Positions 16,828 to 25,722 of a stretch of DNA of 64,000 bases are shown one piece after another. This stretch comes from Hyphomicrobiaceae bacterium (GTDB taxonomy: Bacteria; Pseudomonadota; Alphaproteobacteria; Rhizobiales; Hyphomicrobiaceae): contig JAEUMD010000015.1 in the NCBI GenBank assembly GCA_016793635.1, positions 163,829 to 227,828 on the forward strand, written 5' to 3'. The position numbers and the translations under genes were made by a program. How positions within the stretch are numbered: position 1 is the stretch's first letter; the number at the start of each line of letters is the position of its first letter. The notes below the pieces were generated by a model. It did not search any database, was not told the DNA's origin, and saw only the letters and a program-made list of their open reading frames with translations.

Positions 16828-17829
16828 TCAAAGATGTTCCCAGCCGGTCGACGACAGCCTGACTGCATTTCCCTCCGCGTCGAGAAACCTGATATTGCGC
16901 TCATCGGCAATACGACCGATTGCCGTAACCGTTACACCGGCGGCCCTGGCAGCGCCTTCGAACGCGCTCGCCTGGGCCTGGGGAACCGTCGCCAACACCT
17001 CGTAATCCTCTCCCCCGGCGACGAGCTGCCCGATGCTCGCCCGCCCGCTGGCGAGCGCGCGGCCCGCGGCGGCGGAAACCGGAACTCGGTCGAGTTCGAT
17101 TTCGCCACCAACTTCCGATACCCGGCAGAGCGTCAGGAAGTCCTTAGCGAGTCCGTCGGAGACGTCGAGCGCGGCACTTGCGTACTGCCGCAGCACGGGC
17201 GCCAGTGCCACCGGCGGACGCGGAGTTTCGAACCGCGCGAGCAGAGCTTGTGTGCTGGCGCGGTCTAGATCGTAGCCACCGCGCAGGCTGGGGTCCTTGC
17301 GCAGGGCGAGGCCGAGCGTGGCATCGCCGATGGCGCCACTCACATACACCACGTCGCCGGGCTTCGCCCCGGCTCGGCGCACGGTCCGGCCTGCCGGCAC
17401 CACACCGATCGCGGCGATGGTGATGGTCAAAAGACCACCCGTCAGGTCCGTGTCACCGCCGAGCAGATGACAGCCGAAAACGGACTGCGCCGCCGCGAGC
17501 CCCGCAGTGAGCTTGGTCATCATCCGGCGTGTCGGCAGAGATGGAAAAGCGAGCGTCAAGAGATAGCCGAACGGCTGCGCACCCTTGGCCACGAGATCGG
17601 AGACGTTGACAGCGAGCGCCTTGAAGCTCGGCACGTCGCCAGGAAGAAAATGGACGCCCTCGACGAGCGAGTCCGTCGTCAGCAGCAGGTCCATGCCGGG
17701 TGGCGGAGAGAGAACGGCGCAGTCGTCGCGGAGCGCCAGCGTTCCGGCATCCCCGTTCGTCAGAGGCAACAAGAACTGCTCGACAAGTTGCGCCTCGCTT
17801 TCGATCCTCTCGTCGGTGTGCTCGCTCAC
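16828..17829 (-). CDS. thiL: Thiamine-monophosphate kinase
   Basis: Phosphorylates thiamine phosphate to the active diphosphate cofactor, using ATP. 333 residues from GTG at 17829, with GGAGGAG upstream; the frame is open further but overlaps nusB. AIR-synthase-fold motifs in order: DDCAVL, TTDSLVEGVHF, GGDTDLT (metal-binding Asp cluster), SGAIGDATLGL and DVSDGLAKD. It is last in the minus-strand series nrdR-ribD-ribE-ribBA-ribH-nusB-thiL and lies 22 bases after nusB, so it is probably co-transcribed. Confidence 0.95.
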   Translation of the reverse strand: MSEHTDERIESEAQLVEQFLLPLTNGDAGTLALRDDCAVLSPPPGMDLLLTTDSLVEGVHFLPGDVPSFKALAVNVSDLVAKGAQPFGYLLTLAFPSLPTRRMMTKLTAGLAAAQSVFGCHLLGGDTDLTGGLLTITIAAIGVVPAGRTVRRAGAKPGDVVYVSGAIGDATLGLALRKDPSLRGGYDLDRASTQALLARFETPRPPVALAPVLRQYASAALDVSDGLAKDFLTLCRVSEVGGEIELDRVPVSAAAGRALASGRASIGQLVAGGEDYEVLATVPQAQASAFEGAARAAGVTVTAIGRIADERNIRFLDAEGNAVRLSSTGWEHL

Positions 17830-17851
17830 CTCAAGTGCTCCTCCGGGAGGG

Positions 17852-18361
17852 TCAGCCCTGGGTCTCGGCTGCTCCGGGCTCTTTCGTCTGGAACTCGGCC
17901 GGGCGGAGCCGTCGGGCCAGGCGGTCCAGGATTCCGTTGACGACCTTCGGCTCCTCGTCTGCGAAGAACGCGTGAGCCACCTCGATGTATTCATTGATGA
18001 CGACGCGGGCCGGCACGTCGCGACGCTCCTGTAGCTCGAACACGCCAGCTCTGAGAATGGCGCGCAGGATCGAATCGACCCGCACCAACCGCCAGCCGCT
18101 GGCGAGCTGATCGTCCACCACCGGGTCGATGTCACGCTGACGTCGCACCACGCCGCGCAGAATGTCGGCGAAGAACTGTGTGTCGGCATTGGCGACGAGG
18201 TCGTCCTTCTCCTCGCCCGTGAAGCGTGTCGTCTCGAACTCGCGGATGACCGCGTTGAGGTCGGTTCCGGCGATATCCATCTGGTACAGCGCCTGCACCG
18301 CGGCCATGCGTGCCAGCGAGCGCCCGCCCGGTGCCGCCTTAGCTTTCGTCTTGCTCGTCAT
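17852..18361 (-). CDS. nusB: Transcription antitermination factor NusB
   Basis: Binds boxA RNA with NusE/S10 to support rRNA antitermination. 169 residues, all-helical, with the family blocks ARMAAVQALYQMD at the start, ADTQFFADILRGV in the middle and ARVVINEYIEVAHAFF near the end. Start ATG at 18361 overlaps the ribH stop as ATGA, showing translational coupling. The ribH-nusB-thiL order is the standard alphaproteobacterial one. Confidence 0.96.
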   Translation of the reverse strand: MTSKTKAKAAPGGRSLARMAAVQALYQMDIAGTDLNAVIREFETTRFTGEEKDDLVANADTQFFADILRGVVRRQRDIDPVVDDQLASGWRLVRVDSILRAILRAGVFELQERRDVPARVVINEYIEVAHAFFADEEPKVVNGILDRLARRLRPAEFQTKEPGAAETQG

Positions 18362-18861
18362 GCGCCGAGCCCCTCGAATTGTCGAACGATGTCGATCAGC
18401 GCAAAGCAGGCGCGCGCCGCGTCGCCGCCCTTGCCCTTGCGCCCTCCGCGAGCCCGCTCGAACGCCTGCTCGCTCGTATCGACGGTGAGAATGCCGTTGC
18501 CGACGGGCACGCGATGACTGGTCGCGATCTGCATGAGCCAGTGGTTGGCGTTATCGACAACGACATCGTAGTGCGAGGTCTCGCCACGGATGACGCAGCC
18601 GAGAACGACGGCGCCGCAGAAACGGCTCGACGGTGCACCGCGCGGAATGATGCCGCTGCCGACCGCAGCCGCCAGCACCTGCGGAATCTCGAGCGCACCC
18701 GGCACGGTGACGCGCTCGTAGGTGGCTCCCTGCGCCTCTATTTCTGCGATCGCCCCCGACACGAGTTCGTCGGCGATGTCGTCGTAGAACCGCGCTTCGA
18801 TGATGAGGATGCGGCTCGACGGGCGGCGCAACGGCGTCGCGCCGCGCTGCTCCTCGCCCAT
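18358..18861 (-). CDS. ribH: 6,7-dimethyl-8-ribityllumazine synthase
   Basis: Condenses the pyrimidinedione ribityl compound with 3,4-dihydroxy-2-butanone 4-phosphate, the penultimate step of riboflavin synthesis. 167 residues with start ATG at 18861, preceded by GGAGG nine bases upstream (ATG at 18894 would add 11 residues). Family blocks: ILIIEARFYDDIADELV, VPGALEIPQVL, GAVVLGCVIRGETSHYDVV and VGNGILTVDTSEQAFERA. Its TGA overlaps the nusB ATG. Confidence 0.96.
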   Translation of the reverse strand: MGEEQRGATPLRRPSSRILIIEARFYDDIADELVSGAIAEIEAQGATYERVTVPGALEIPQVLAAAVGSGIIPRGAPSSRFCGAVVLGCVIRGETSHYDVVVDNANHWLMQIATSHRVPVGNGILTVDTSEQAFERARGGRKGKGGDAARACFALIDIVRQFEGLGA

Positions 18862-19044
18862 GCCCTCAGGCCTCCGAGTTCTGCGCTGTACCATTGCGTA
18901 CTTCCGATTCCGTGTTTTGCCGTCGTCGCGCCGTCCGGTGGCCGGGCAACGGGACGGGTTTGATCTCTGCTTCGCGCCGGCCATCCGCGGTGCCTCTGCA
19001 CCGCATCGCGGCCGAGCCACGGCCGCAGGCTCCGGCGTTACGGC

Positions 19045-20247
19045 TCAACCGATCTTGCGTGTGTCCACGATCCTGAGGCCGAAGGCCTCGAGACCGACGT
19101 AAACCTGCTCAGGCGAGTTGGTGAGCAGCACCATGTCGCTGACACCGAGATCGCGCAGGATCTGCGAGCCGACGCCGATCTCGACCTGACGGCGCTCGTG
19201 GTTGGCCGACTTGCCCCCCGGGCGCCGCGGCTGCTCGTGAATGCGCTCCGAGAAGGTGCGCGGATTCAAGTCGCGGATGACGATCACGATGCCGCGCCCC
19301 GCGGCGTCCACCGCCCGCATTGCCTGCTCGACGAGCCCGATCGACGACGCATAGCCGACCCCGACGAGATCGACCAGGGGATCGACGGCGTGAACACGCA
19401 CCAGAACCGGCTCGCCGCTCGCGACGTCGCCCTTGACCAGCGCGATGTGTTCGCCCGGCTCGACCGTCGTCGCGTAGACGCACAGGTCGAACTCGCCACC
19501 GTAGTTGCTACGCACCGGCTTGCACGCGATGCGGCGAACAATGGTGTCGTTCTTCAGCCGGTAAGCGATCAGATCCTCGATCGAGCCGATCTTGAGCCCG
19601 TGCTCCTTGGCGAAGGGAGCGAGATCGGGCATCCGCGCCATCGTGCCGTCGTCGTTCATGATCTCGCAGATGACGGCCGCGGGATACAGGCCGGCGAGGC
19701 GCGCCAGATCGATGCTCGCTTCCGTGTGCCCGGCGCGGATCAGCACGCCGCCGTCACGGGCGACGAGCGGAAAGACGTGACCCGGCGAAACGATGTCGTC
19801 GGCGCCTTTGGTCGGGTCGATGGCCGTGGCGATGGTGCGTGCGCGATCGTGAGCGGAGATGCCGGTCGTAATGCCCTCGCGGGCCTCGATCGACACGGTG
19901 AAGGCCGTCTCGCGGTGCGAGCGGTTCTCGCGCACCATGCTTTCGAGACGAAGCTCCTCGGCGCGCGCCTTGGTGACGGTGAGGCAGACGAGGCCGCGTC
20001 CATGCTTGGCCATGAAGTTGATCGCATCGGGCGTCGCCATCTGCGCGGGGATGACGAGGTCGCCCTCGTTCTCGCGGTCTTCCGCGTCGACGAGGATGAC
20101 CATGCGGCCGTTGCGCAGCTCCTCGAGAATCTCGGGTGTGGTGGCGAGCGCGCGTCCGCCGCGCCCCGCTGCCGACGCCTGCTTTGCCGCAGCGGTCTTC
20201 GACGGGGCGGCAGCAGGCTTCGCCGACCGGGTGGGCCGTTTCGTCAC
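19045..20247 (-). CDS. ribB: DHBP synthase with degenerate GTP cyclohydrolase II domain (RibBA/RibBX-like)
   Basis: 400 residues from GTG at 20247, which overlaps the ribE stop by four bases. Residues 1-30 are a Lys/Ala-rich lead. Residues 35-230 are an intact 3,4-dihydroxy-2-butanone 4-phosphate synthase with EDRENEGD (57-64) and GGVLIRAGHTEASIDLARLAG (read as one conserved block). Residues 235-400 have the GTP cyclohydrolase II fold, but the zinc-binding Cys segment that normally follows RVHSE is replaced at 284-308 by RVHAVDPLVDLVGVG, with no cysteine. The second half is therefore probably not an active cyclohydrolase, as in RibBX proteins. A separate RibA should exist elsewhere. Confidence 0.88.
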   Translation of the reverse strand: MTKRPTRSAKPAAAPSKTAAAKQASAAGRGGRALATTPEILEELRNGRMVILVDAEDRENEGDLVIPAQMATPDAINFMAKHGRGLVCLTVTKARAEELRLESMVRENRSHRETAFTVSIEAREGITTGISAHDRARTIATAIDPTKGADDIVSPGHVFPLVARDGGVLIRAGHTEASIDLARLAGLYPAAVICEIMNDDGTMARMPDLAPFAKEHGLKIGSIEDLIAYRLKNDTIVRRIACKPVRSNYGGEFDLCVYATTVEPGEHIALVKGDVASGEPVLVRVHAVDPLVDLVGVGYASSIGLVEQAMRAVDAAGRGIVIVIRDLNPRTFSERIHEQPRRPGGKSANHERRQVEIGVGSQILRDLGVSDMVLLTNSPEQVYVGLEAFGLRIVDTRKIG

Positions 20248-20837
20248 GGGCGGAACTCCATCAGGCGAGCCACATAGCGCGCAAACAGATCGACCTCGAG
20301 GTTGATCTCGTCGCCGGGCTTTTTGCGCCCCCAGGTGGTCTGGGTCAAGGTGTGCGGAATAATGTTGACCCCGAACCGGGCGCCGGCAACCTCGTTCACC
20401 GTCAACGACGTGCCGTCGAGTGCAACCGACCCTTTCGGGGCAATGTAGATCGCGAGATGCTCGGGTGCCTCGAACAAAAAGCGCAGGCTCTCGCCGTCCG
20501 GTGTGATCGAGACCACCCGCGCGCGGCCATCGACGTGGCCGGAAACGATGTGCCCGCCGAGTTCGTCGCCGGCACGCAGCGGCCGCTCCAGGTTGACGGC
20601 GCGGCCCGGCTGCCAGGCGTCGAGCGTCGTCTTGGCCCGCGTCTCGTTGGAAACATCTACGGTGAAGCGGGCACCCTTGCCGTGTGGAGCGAGCGCGGTG
20701 ACGGTGAGGCATACGCCATCGCAGGCGATCGACGCGCCGAGCGGTATCGTCGCCGCGTCGTAGGCCGTCTGCAGCGTGAACCGTCCGCCGTCGCGGGCGA
20801 CGACCTCGCCGACATCGCTGACCAGTCCCGTGAACAT
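20244..20837 (-). CDS. ribE: Riboflavin synthase, alpha chain
   Basis: Dismutates two lumazines into riboflavin. 197 residues made of two similar lumazine-binding barrels, starting MFTGLVSDVGEV; the conserved ACDGVCLTV of the first barrel is matched by ALDGTSLTVNEV in the second. A near-perfect AAGGAGG ribosome site sits five bases before ATG 20837. It is 34 bases downstream of ribD and coupled to ribBA by a GTGA overlap. Confidence 0.96.
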   Translation of the reverse strand: MFTGLVSDVGEVVARDGGRFTLQTAYDAATIPLGASIACDGVCLTVTALAPHGKGARFTVDVSNETRAKTTLDAWQPGRAVNLERPLRAGDELGGHIVSGHVDGRARVVSITPDGESLRFLFEAPEHLAIYIAPKGSVALDGTSLTVNEVAGARFGVNIIPHTLTQTTWGRKKPGDEINLEVDLFARYVARLMEFRP

Positions 20838-20871
20838 TCTAGCCTCCTTCGGACACCCGCAGCGGCGGGCG

Positions 20872-22014
20872 TCATACCGATACGCGCCCGCTGCGCTGTC
20901 TGAATACGAGCATATCGTCGCCACCGAGCCGACGGTGCTCGGAAAGGTCCAGACCGGCGATCCCTGCCACGGCTTGGAGCACGGCGCGCGCCGCCTCCTC
21001 CGCCACGGGCTGGCCGCCGCCGCGGGCGTGGAACAGAACCACCTCGTCAAAGAGCCCGTGGCGGACGAACGATGCCCAGACGCCCGGACCACCTTCGACC
21101 AGCAGTCGCGTGATGCCCGACTGGGCCAGGGCTTCGAGCACGTCCGGCAACCACAAGCGGCCTGCGACGAGGCGCGTCGGCGAGACTTCAACACCGAGGG
21201 TGCCCAGCGTCTGCGTCTGCGCTCCAGAAGCCGTGAAAAGTTGCACAGGCACCATCCGCGCACTCCGGGCGAGACGGCTCTCGGCCAACCCCGCGACATC
21301 GGCGGCGAGCACGACGCGGCGCGGCGAGCGGTGTGCGAGCCCCGGCAACCGGCATGTGAGGTCGGGGTCGTCGTCGCGCACCGTGCCATGACCGACCAGG
21401 ATGGCATCGGCCTCCGCCCGCATCAGGTGCCCGCGCGCGCGCGCCTCTGCCCCGGTCACGAAAACCGGTTCCCCTCCGGCCCCACGTGGCACCCTGCCGT
21501 CGGCGCCGACCGCGATCTTGAGCTGTACGAATGGACGCCGCTCGGTGACGCGAACGATGTGGCCGCGCGTCAGCCAATGCGCTTCCTCCGCGCGAACGCC
21601 GCGCGTCACGGCAACCCCGGCACGGCGGATCTGCTCCAGACCACGGCCGGAGACACGCGGATCGGGGTCCTGCAATGCGACGACGAGCCGTGCGATGCCG
21701 GCCGCGAGCACCGCGTCCGAGCACGGCGGCGTCTTTCCGTGGTGGGAGCACGGCTCGAGGGTGACGTACATGGTGGCACCGCGCGCACGCGCACCGGCCT
21801 GCGCCAACGCCACAGGCTCGGCGTGCGGGCGACCACCTGTCTGTGTCCAGCCCCGCGCGATCACCTCGCCCGTTTGCGGCTCGACGATTACCGCTCCGAC
21901 CGTCGGGTTCGGCGCGGTCTGTCCGAGGCCACGCCGCGCCATGCGCAACGCGATGCCCATCATGTGATGGTCGATCCGATGCTGGTCGCCGGCGGTTGGC
22001 GGCTTCGGCGGCAT
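20872..22014 (-). CDS. ribD: Bifunctional riboflavin deaminase/reductase
   Basis: Carries out deamination and side-chain reduction of the GTP-derived pyrimidine, steps two and three of riboflavin synthesis. 380 residues. The N-terminal cytidine-deaminase-like zinc domain has HAEPVAL and LEPCSHHGKTPPC. The C-terminal reductase domain has ADAILVGHGTVRDDDPDLTCR and ITRLLVEGGPGVWASF. Start ATG at 22014, nine bases after the nrdR stop, so nrdR and ribD are one transcription unit. Confidence 0.95.
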   Translation of the reverse strand: MPPKPPTAGDQHRIDHHMMGIALRMARRGLGQTAPNPTVGAVIVEPQTGEVIARGWTQTGGRPHAEPVALAQAGARARGATMYVTLEPCSHHGKTPPCSDAVLAAGIARLVVALQDPDPRVSGRGLEQIRRAGVAVTRGVRAEEAHWLTRGHIVRVTERRPFVQLKIAVGADGRVPRGAGGEPVFVTGAEARARGHLMRAEADAILVGHGTVRDDDPDLTCRLPGLAHRSPRRVVLAADVAGLAESRLARSARMVPVQLFTASGAQTQTLGTLGVEVSPTRLVAGRLWLPDVLEALAQSGITRLLVEGGPGVWASFVRHGLFDEVVLFHARGGGQPVAEEAARAVLQAVAGIAGLDLSEHRRLGGDDMLVFRQRSGRVSV

Positions 22015-22022
22015 GGCCCGGA

Positions 22023-22556
22023 TCAGCCCTTCTTCGGCAAGGGCAGGGCGGAGGACCAGTCGTCGCCACCTGCACGCGGCATGGCGGTGGTTCGCTCGGC
22101 GGAAGGATCCCGCGCGATCTCGCCCAGAACTTCGGCGAAGTCGGAGGCCTCGCGGAAGTCTCGATAGACGGAGGCGAAGCGCACGTACGCGACCGGGTCG
22201 AGGCCCCGCAACGCCTCCATCACCGACTCGCCGATAACCTGCGACGGGATCTCCGTCTCGCCCGAGCTTTCGAGCTGGCGGACGATGCCGGAAATCATGC
22301 GCTCTACCCGCTCCGGCTCGATCGGACGCTTTCGGATGGCGATGTTGACGGATGCGAGCAGCTTGTCGCGATCGAACGGCACCTTGCGGCCCGACCTCTT
22401 GACGACGATGAGATCGCGCAGCTGCACCCGCTCGAACGTGGTGAACCGACCGCCGCAATCAGGGCAGACGCGGCGCCGGCGGATGGCGGCGTTTTCCTCC
22501 GTCGGCCGGCTGTCTTTCACTTGCGTGTTCTCGCTCGCGCAATAGGGGCAGCGCAC
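22023..22556 (-). CDS. nrdR: Ribonucleotide reductase repressor NrdR
   Basis: 177 residues from GTG at 22556, the usual NrdR start context VRCPYC. The N-terminal zinc ribbon has CPYC and [13 protein letters not shown]; the ATP-cone follows ([16 protein letters not shown]). It senses ATP/dATP and represses ribonucleotide reductase genes at NrdR boxes. It heads the rib block, as in many alphaproteobacteria; the classic upstream neighbour glyA is displaced here by the HxlR/flavodoxin pair. Confidence 0.96.
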   Translation of the reverse strand: MRCPYCASENTQVKDSRPTEENAAIRRRRVCPDCGGRFTTFERVQLRDLIVVKRSGRKVPFDRDKLLASVNIAIRKRPIEPERVERMISGIVRQLESSGETEIPSQVIGESVMEALRGLDPVAYVRFASVYRDFREASDFAEVLGEIARDPSAERTTAMPRAGGDDWSSALPLPKKG

Positions 22557-22769
22557 TCGCGTCTCCTGGATCCAAATTGAAGGTGGGAGATATGAACGAG
22601 ACGCGCGCCGCAATCAACTGCGCTCCCGAGCACACTTGGCACGACGCTGGAACAGCGGAGATTGCGAATGCGAAGGGCCGCGCTGGCAAATTTCTGAATT
22701 GATTTCTGGGTATGCTGAGCGCTGGCGTGGCAAGTGCAGTTGCCGGTTCGGCAAACCCTCGCCGCAGCA

Positions 22770-23234
22770 TCAGTCCGATGCGGACTTGATGCCGCGTTCG
22801 CGCGCTTCGAAGGCTACACGAGCGGCCAGCACCGCGCTGATGTGAGTCTCCGCCCAGCCGCCGAGTTCGCGCACCGTTTCGGAAAGCGATCGGCCCAGCT
22901 CGTTCAAGCGATACTCCACGCGCGGCGGTACCTCCTGGTGATCGATGCGATCGACGAGACCGTTCCGCTCCAGCTCGCGCAGCGTCTGCGTCAACATTTT
23001 CTGGGACACCCCACCGATCATGCGCATCAGCTCGCCGTTGCGCATCGAGCCGCGGCGCAAGGCGTGGAGGATCAAGAGTGCCCACTTGTCGGCGACGAGT
23101 TCGAGGATTGCACGCGACGGACAGGCTTCCGCGCAAATGTTCGGCTCGGTGGGCGCCGCGACCGAGGGATCCGCTTCGCATGAACTGGGAGAGACGATCG
23201 CCTCGCCCTTTCCAACGATGTGCTTCCGAACCAT
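22770..23234 (-). CDS. HxlR-family transcriptional regulator
   Basis: 154 residues. After a variable 30-residue lead, CPSRAILELVADKWALLILHALRRGSMR is the typical HxlR winged-helix entry with its N-terminal Cys, followed by IGGVSQKMLTQTLRELERNGLVDR (recognition helix) and VPPRVEYRLNELGRSL (wing). HxlR proteins such as YodB and QorR often sense quinones or electrophiles through this Cys and repress a divergent oxidoreductase. Here the divergent gene 95 bases away is a flavodoxin-like quinone reductase, with a matching operator between them, so it most likely represses that gene and itself. Confidence 0.9.
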   Translation of the reverse strand: MVRKHIVGKGEAIVSPSSCEADPSVAAPTEPNICAEACPSRAILELVADKWALLILHALRRGSMRNGELMRMIGGVSQKMLTQTLRELERNGLVDRIDHQEVPPRVEYRLNELGRSLSETVRELGGWAETHISAVLAARVAFEARERGIKSASD

Positions 23235-23245
23235 GCCGCCCGCCA

Positions 23246-23279
23246 GTTACCAAAAGGTGCGTACTTTACGATCAGTAAC
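23246..23279. promoter_or_regulatory. Candidate HxlR operator
   Basis: Between the divergent HxlR and flavodoxin genes: TACT (23262-23265) and AGTA (23274-23277) as an inverted repeat with an 8-base centre, the shape of YodB-type sites. Outer GTTAC (23246-23250) and GTAAC (23275-23279) form a second, wider dyad. Confidence 0.6.
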
Positions 23280-23329
23280 CCATAGATATATCCGCTGTCG
23301 AGCCTTCTCGAACAAGCCGGAGATCATTC

Positions 23330-23914
23330 ATGACCGCCATCGCCATCGTCTACCACTCGGGTTACGGCCACACCGCCGTCGTCGCTGAGCATATAGCAAA
23401 GGGCATTGCCGCGACCCCGGGCGTCACCGCCAAGCTCTACAAGGCCGACGAACTCTCCACGCCCGACAACGGACCGTGGGCGGAGCTCACAGCGGCCGAC
23501 GCCATCATCTTCGGCGCGCCGACCTACATGGGCTCGGCGTCGGCGCCGATGAAGGCGTTCATGGATGCGTCTTCGAAGATGTGGTTCACACAAACCTGGA
23601 AAGACAAACTCGCCGCCGGTTTCACGAACTCGGCGAGCTGGTCCGGCGACAAACTCTCGACGCTGACGCAGTTCGCCGTCTTCGCCGCCCAGCACGGCAT
23701 GATCTGGGCCGGCACCGGCATGATGCCCGGCAACAACAACAGCAAGGGCTCTACCGAGGACATCAACCGGGTCGGATCGTTCCTCGGCCTGATGACGCAG
23801 GCGAATGCTGACCAGCCGCCCGAACTCGCACCGCCAGAGAGCGACCGCAAGACGGCCGAGTTGTTCGGCAAACGCATCGCCGAGGCCACCGTGCGCTGGA
23901 AGCGCGGAGCTTGA
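23330..23914 (+). CDS. Flavodoxin-like NAD(P)H:quinone reductase, WrbA-related
   Basis: 194 residues with a flavodoxin fold. The N-terminal FMN phosphate loop is YHSGYGHTAVVAEHI, followed by DAIIFGAPTYMGSASAPMKAFMD and the FMN-ring loop of the NHGMIW/PGNNNSKGS type (HGMIWAGTGMMPGNNNSKGS). WrbA relatives reduce quinones by two electrons, protecting against redox-cycling electrophiles. Divergent from an HxlR regulator with a shared operator, so probably inducible by quinone-type stress. The pair is wedged between glyA and nrdR. Confidence 0.9.
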   Translation: MTAIAIVYHSGYGHTAVVAEHIAKGIAATPGVTAKLYKADELSTPDNGPWAELTAADAIIFGAPTYMGSASAPMKAFMDASSKMWFTQTWKDKLAAGFTNSASWSGDKLSTLTQFAVFAAQHGMIWAGTGMMPGNNNSKGSTEDINRVGSFLGLMTQANADQPPELAPPESDRKTAELFGKRIAEATVRWKRGA

Positions 23915-23950
23915 TCGGGAAGAAGCCCGAACAGCTTGTCTGGAATGGAA

Positions 23951-23978
23951 ACGGCGCGGCCTTCATTGGCCGCGCCGT
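23951..23978. terminator. Bidirectional hairpin between convergent genes
   Basis: Perfect 11-bp stem (23951-23961 with 23968-23978) and a 6-base loop between the flavodoxin stop and the glyA stop. No T-run on either side. Confidence 0.55.
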
Positions 23979-24007
23979 CGTCAATTCATGAACTGTGGAG
24001 CCACGCG

Positions 24008-25312
24008 TCAGGCGTAAATCGGGAAGCGGTCGCACAGCGCGATGGCCTGCTGCTTCACCTTCGCCTCGACAGCGCCGTTGCCTTCCTCGCCGTTCTTGGC
24101 GAGACCGTCGAGCACTTCGCCGATCATCCGGCCGATCTCCTGGAACTCGGCGACGCCGAAGCCGCGCGTGGTTCCAGCAGGGGAGCCGAGGCGGATGCCC
24201 GACGTCACCATCGGCTTGGCCGGGTCGAACGGCACGCCGTTCTTGTTGACCGTGATGTTGGCGCGGCCGAGCGCCTTCTCGGAGATGTTGCCGGTGAGGT
24301 TCTTCGGGCGAAGATCGACCAGGATGAGGTGTGAATCCGTGCCACCGGAGACGAGTGCGAAACCGGCCTGAACCAACACCTCGCCCATCGCCTTGGCATT
24401 CTCGATCACGTTCTTCGCGTAGATCTTGAACTCGGGCTGCAGCGCCTCACCGAAGGCGACGGCCTTGCCGGCGATGACATGCATGAGCGGACCGCCCTGG
24501 ATGCCCGGGAAGATCGCCGAGTTGACCTTCTTGGCGATGTCCTCGTCGTTGGTCAGGATCATGCCGCCGCGAGGACCGCGAAGCGTCTTGTGGGTGGTGG
24601 TGGTGACGACGTGGGCGTGCGGGAACGGGCTCGGGTAGAGGCCGGCCGCGACGAGGCCGGCGAAGTGGGCCATGTCGACCATGAACACCGCGCCGACCTC
24701 GTCGGCGATCTTGCGGAAGGCGGCGAAATCGATCGTGCGCGGGTAGGCCGAGCCGCCGGCGATGATGAGCTTCGGCTTGTGCTCCAGCGCCTTCGCCCGC
24801 ACGTCGTCCATGTGGACCGTCTGCGTATCCGGGCGCACCTCGTAGTGGACCGGCTTGAACCACTTGCCCGACTGGTTGACCGGCGCGCCGTGGGTGAGAT
24901 GACCGCCGTGGGCGAGCGACAGGCCGAGGATCGTATCGCCGGGCTGCAGCATCGCGTTGAACACGCCCTGGTTCGCCTGGCTACCGGAGTTCGGCTGCAC
25001 GTTGGCGAAGCCGCAGTTGAACAGCTTCTTGGCGCGGTCGATGGCGAGGTTTTCGGCGATGTCGACATACTGGCAGCCGCCGTAATAGCGCTTGCCCGGA
25101 TATCCCTCGGCGTACTTGTTCGTCAGCACCGAGCCGGCAGCCTCGAGCACCGCTTTCGAAACGATGTTCTCGGATGCGATGAGCTCGATCTCGTGCTGCT
25201 GGCGGCCGAGCTCCTTGGCGATGGCGGACGCCATCTCCGGATCGGTCTCGGCGAGGTCCGCCGAGAAGAACTTCGCCTGCGTCGGTGCGTAGTCGGCCTT
25301 TGCTATCGACAT
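24008..25312 (-). CDS. glyA: Serine hydroxymethyltransferase
   Basis: PLP enzyme interconverting serine and glycine while loading tetrahydrofolate with a one-carbon unit. 434 residues from ATG 25312. Motifs: [31 protein letters not shown], and the PLP-lysine block [15 protein letters not shown]. Normal family length. The leader of about 190 bases up to the hemA side shows no glycine-riboswitch landmarks that I can recognise. Confidence 0.97.
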   Translation of the reverse strand: MSIAKADYAPTQAKFFSADLAETDPEMASAIAKELGRQQHEIELIASENIVSKAVLEAAGSVLTNKYAEGYPGKRYYGGCQYVDIAENLAIDRAKKLFNCGFANVQPNSGSQANQGVFNAMLQPGDTILGLSLAHGGHLTHGAPVNQSGKWFKPVHYEVRPDTQTVHMDDVRAKALEHKPKLIIAGGSAYPRTIDFAAFRKIADEVGAVFMVDMAHFAGLVAAGLYPSPFPHAHVVTTTTHKTLRGPRGGMILTNDEDIAKKVNSAIFPGIQGGPLMHVIAGKAVAFGEALQPEFKIYAKNVIENAKAMGEVLVQAGFALVSGGTDSHLILVDLRPKNLTGNISEKALGRANITVNKNGVPFDPAKPMVTSGIRLGSPAGTTRGFGVAEFQEIGRMIGEVLDGLAKNGEEGNGAVEAKVKQQAIALCDRFPIYA

Positions 25313-25722
25313 AAAGGGTTTCCTCGTTCCTTGGGTTCTGGTTCTTCTGCGGCCCGGGACCAAGTGAGGCCACGGGCATCGACCAATTCGGCCGGCCACT
25401 CGCGCCTGCCACCGGAGCAAGCACCCCGCCAGAGGCGGCGAGGAACCGTTCGGGCATGCCAACGCTCAGGGCGGATTACCTACCATAGTCTAAATCGTTG
25501 AAACAAGGCGGCGGCGACATGCCGTCGCGCCATTTTGCGGCGGATTTACGGGGTTTTTTGCAGGCGGCAGTCGTTCTTTGCCGGGCGGGTAACGAACCTC
25601 CCACCCGGCCGGGCGGCCACGGCTCGAACACCGCCACGATCCCCGACGCGAGAACGAAAATGCCGGACGGGCGGCTACCCATCCGGCATCGAAATAAAGT
25701 TTGCTCGCGCGAGCGCCCAAGA
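25313..25722 (-). other. glyA upstream region, 410 bp
   Basis: Lies between glyA and hemA, both on the minus strand. It holds the hemA terminator at 25656-25689 and must hold the glyA promoter, which I could not place with confidence. No gene recognised. Confidence 0.5.
25656..25689 (-). terminator. Rho-independent terminator of hemA
   Basis: Stem of 8 bp (25682-25689 with 25660-25667) and a 14-base loop, followed by TTTTC on the minus strand, 34 bases beyond the hemA stop. Confidence 0.8.

Noticed and set aside
19198-20277. Plus-strand frame opposite ribBA
   Set aside because: Shadow of a well-defined riboflavin gene.
25313-25500. Glycine or folate riboswitch in front of glyA
   Set aside because: Expected conserved blocks were not found by eye in the leader.
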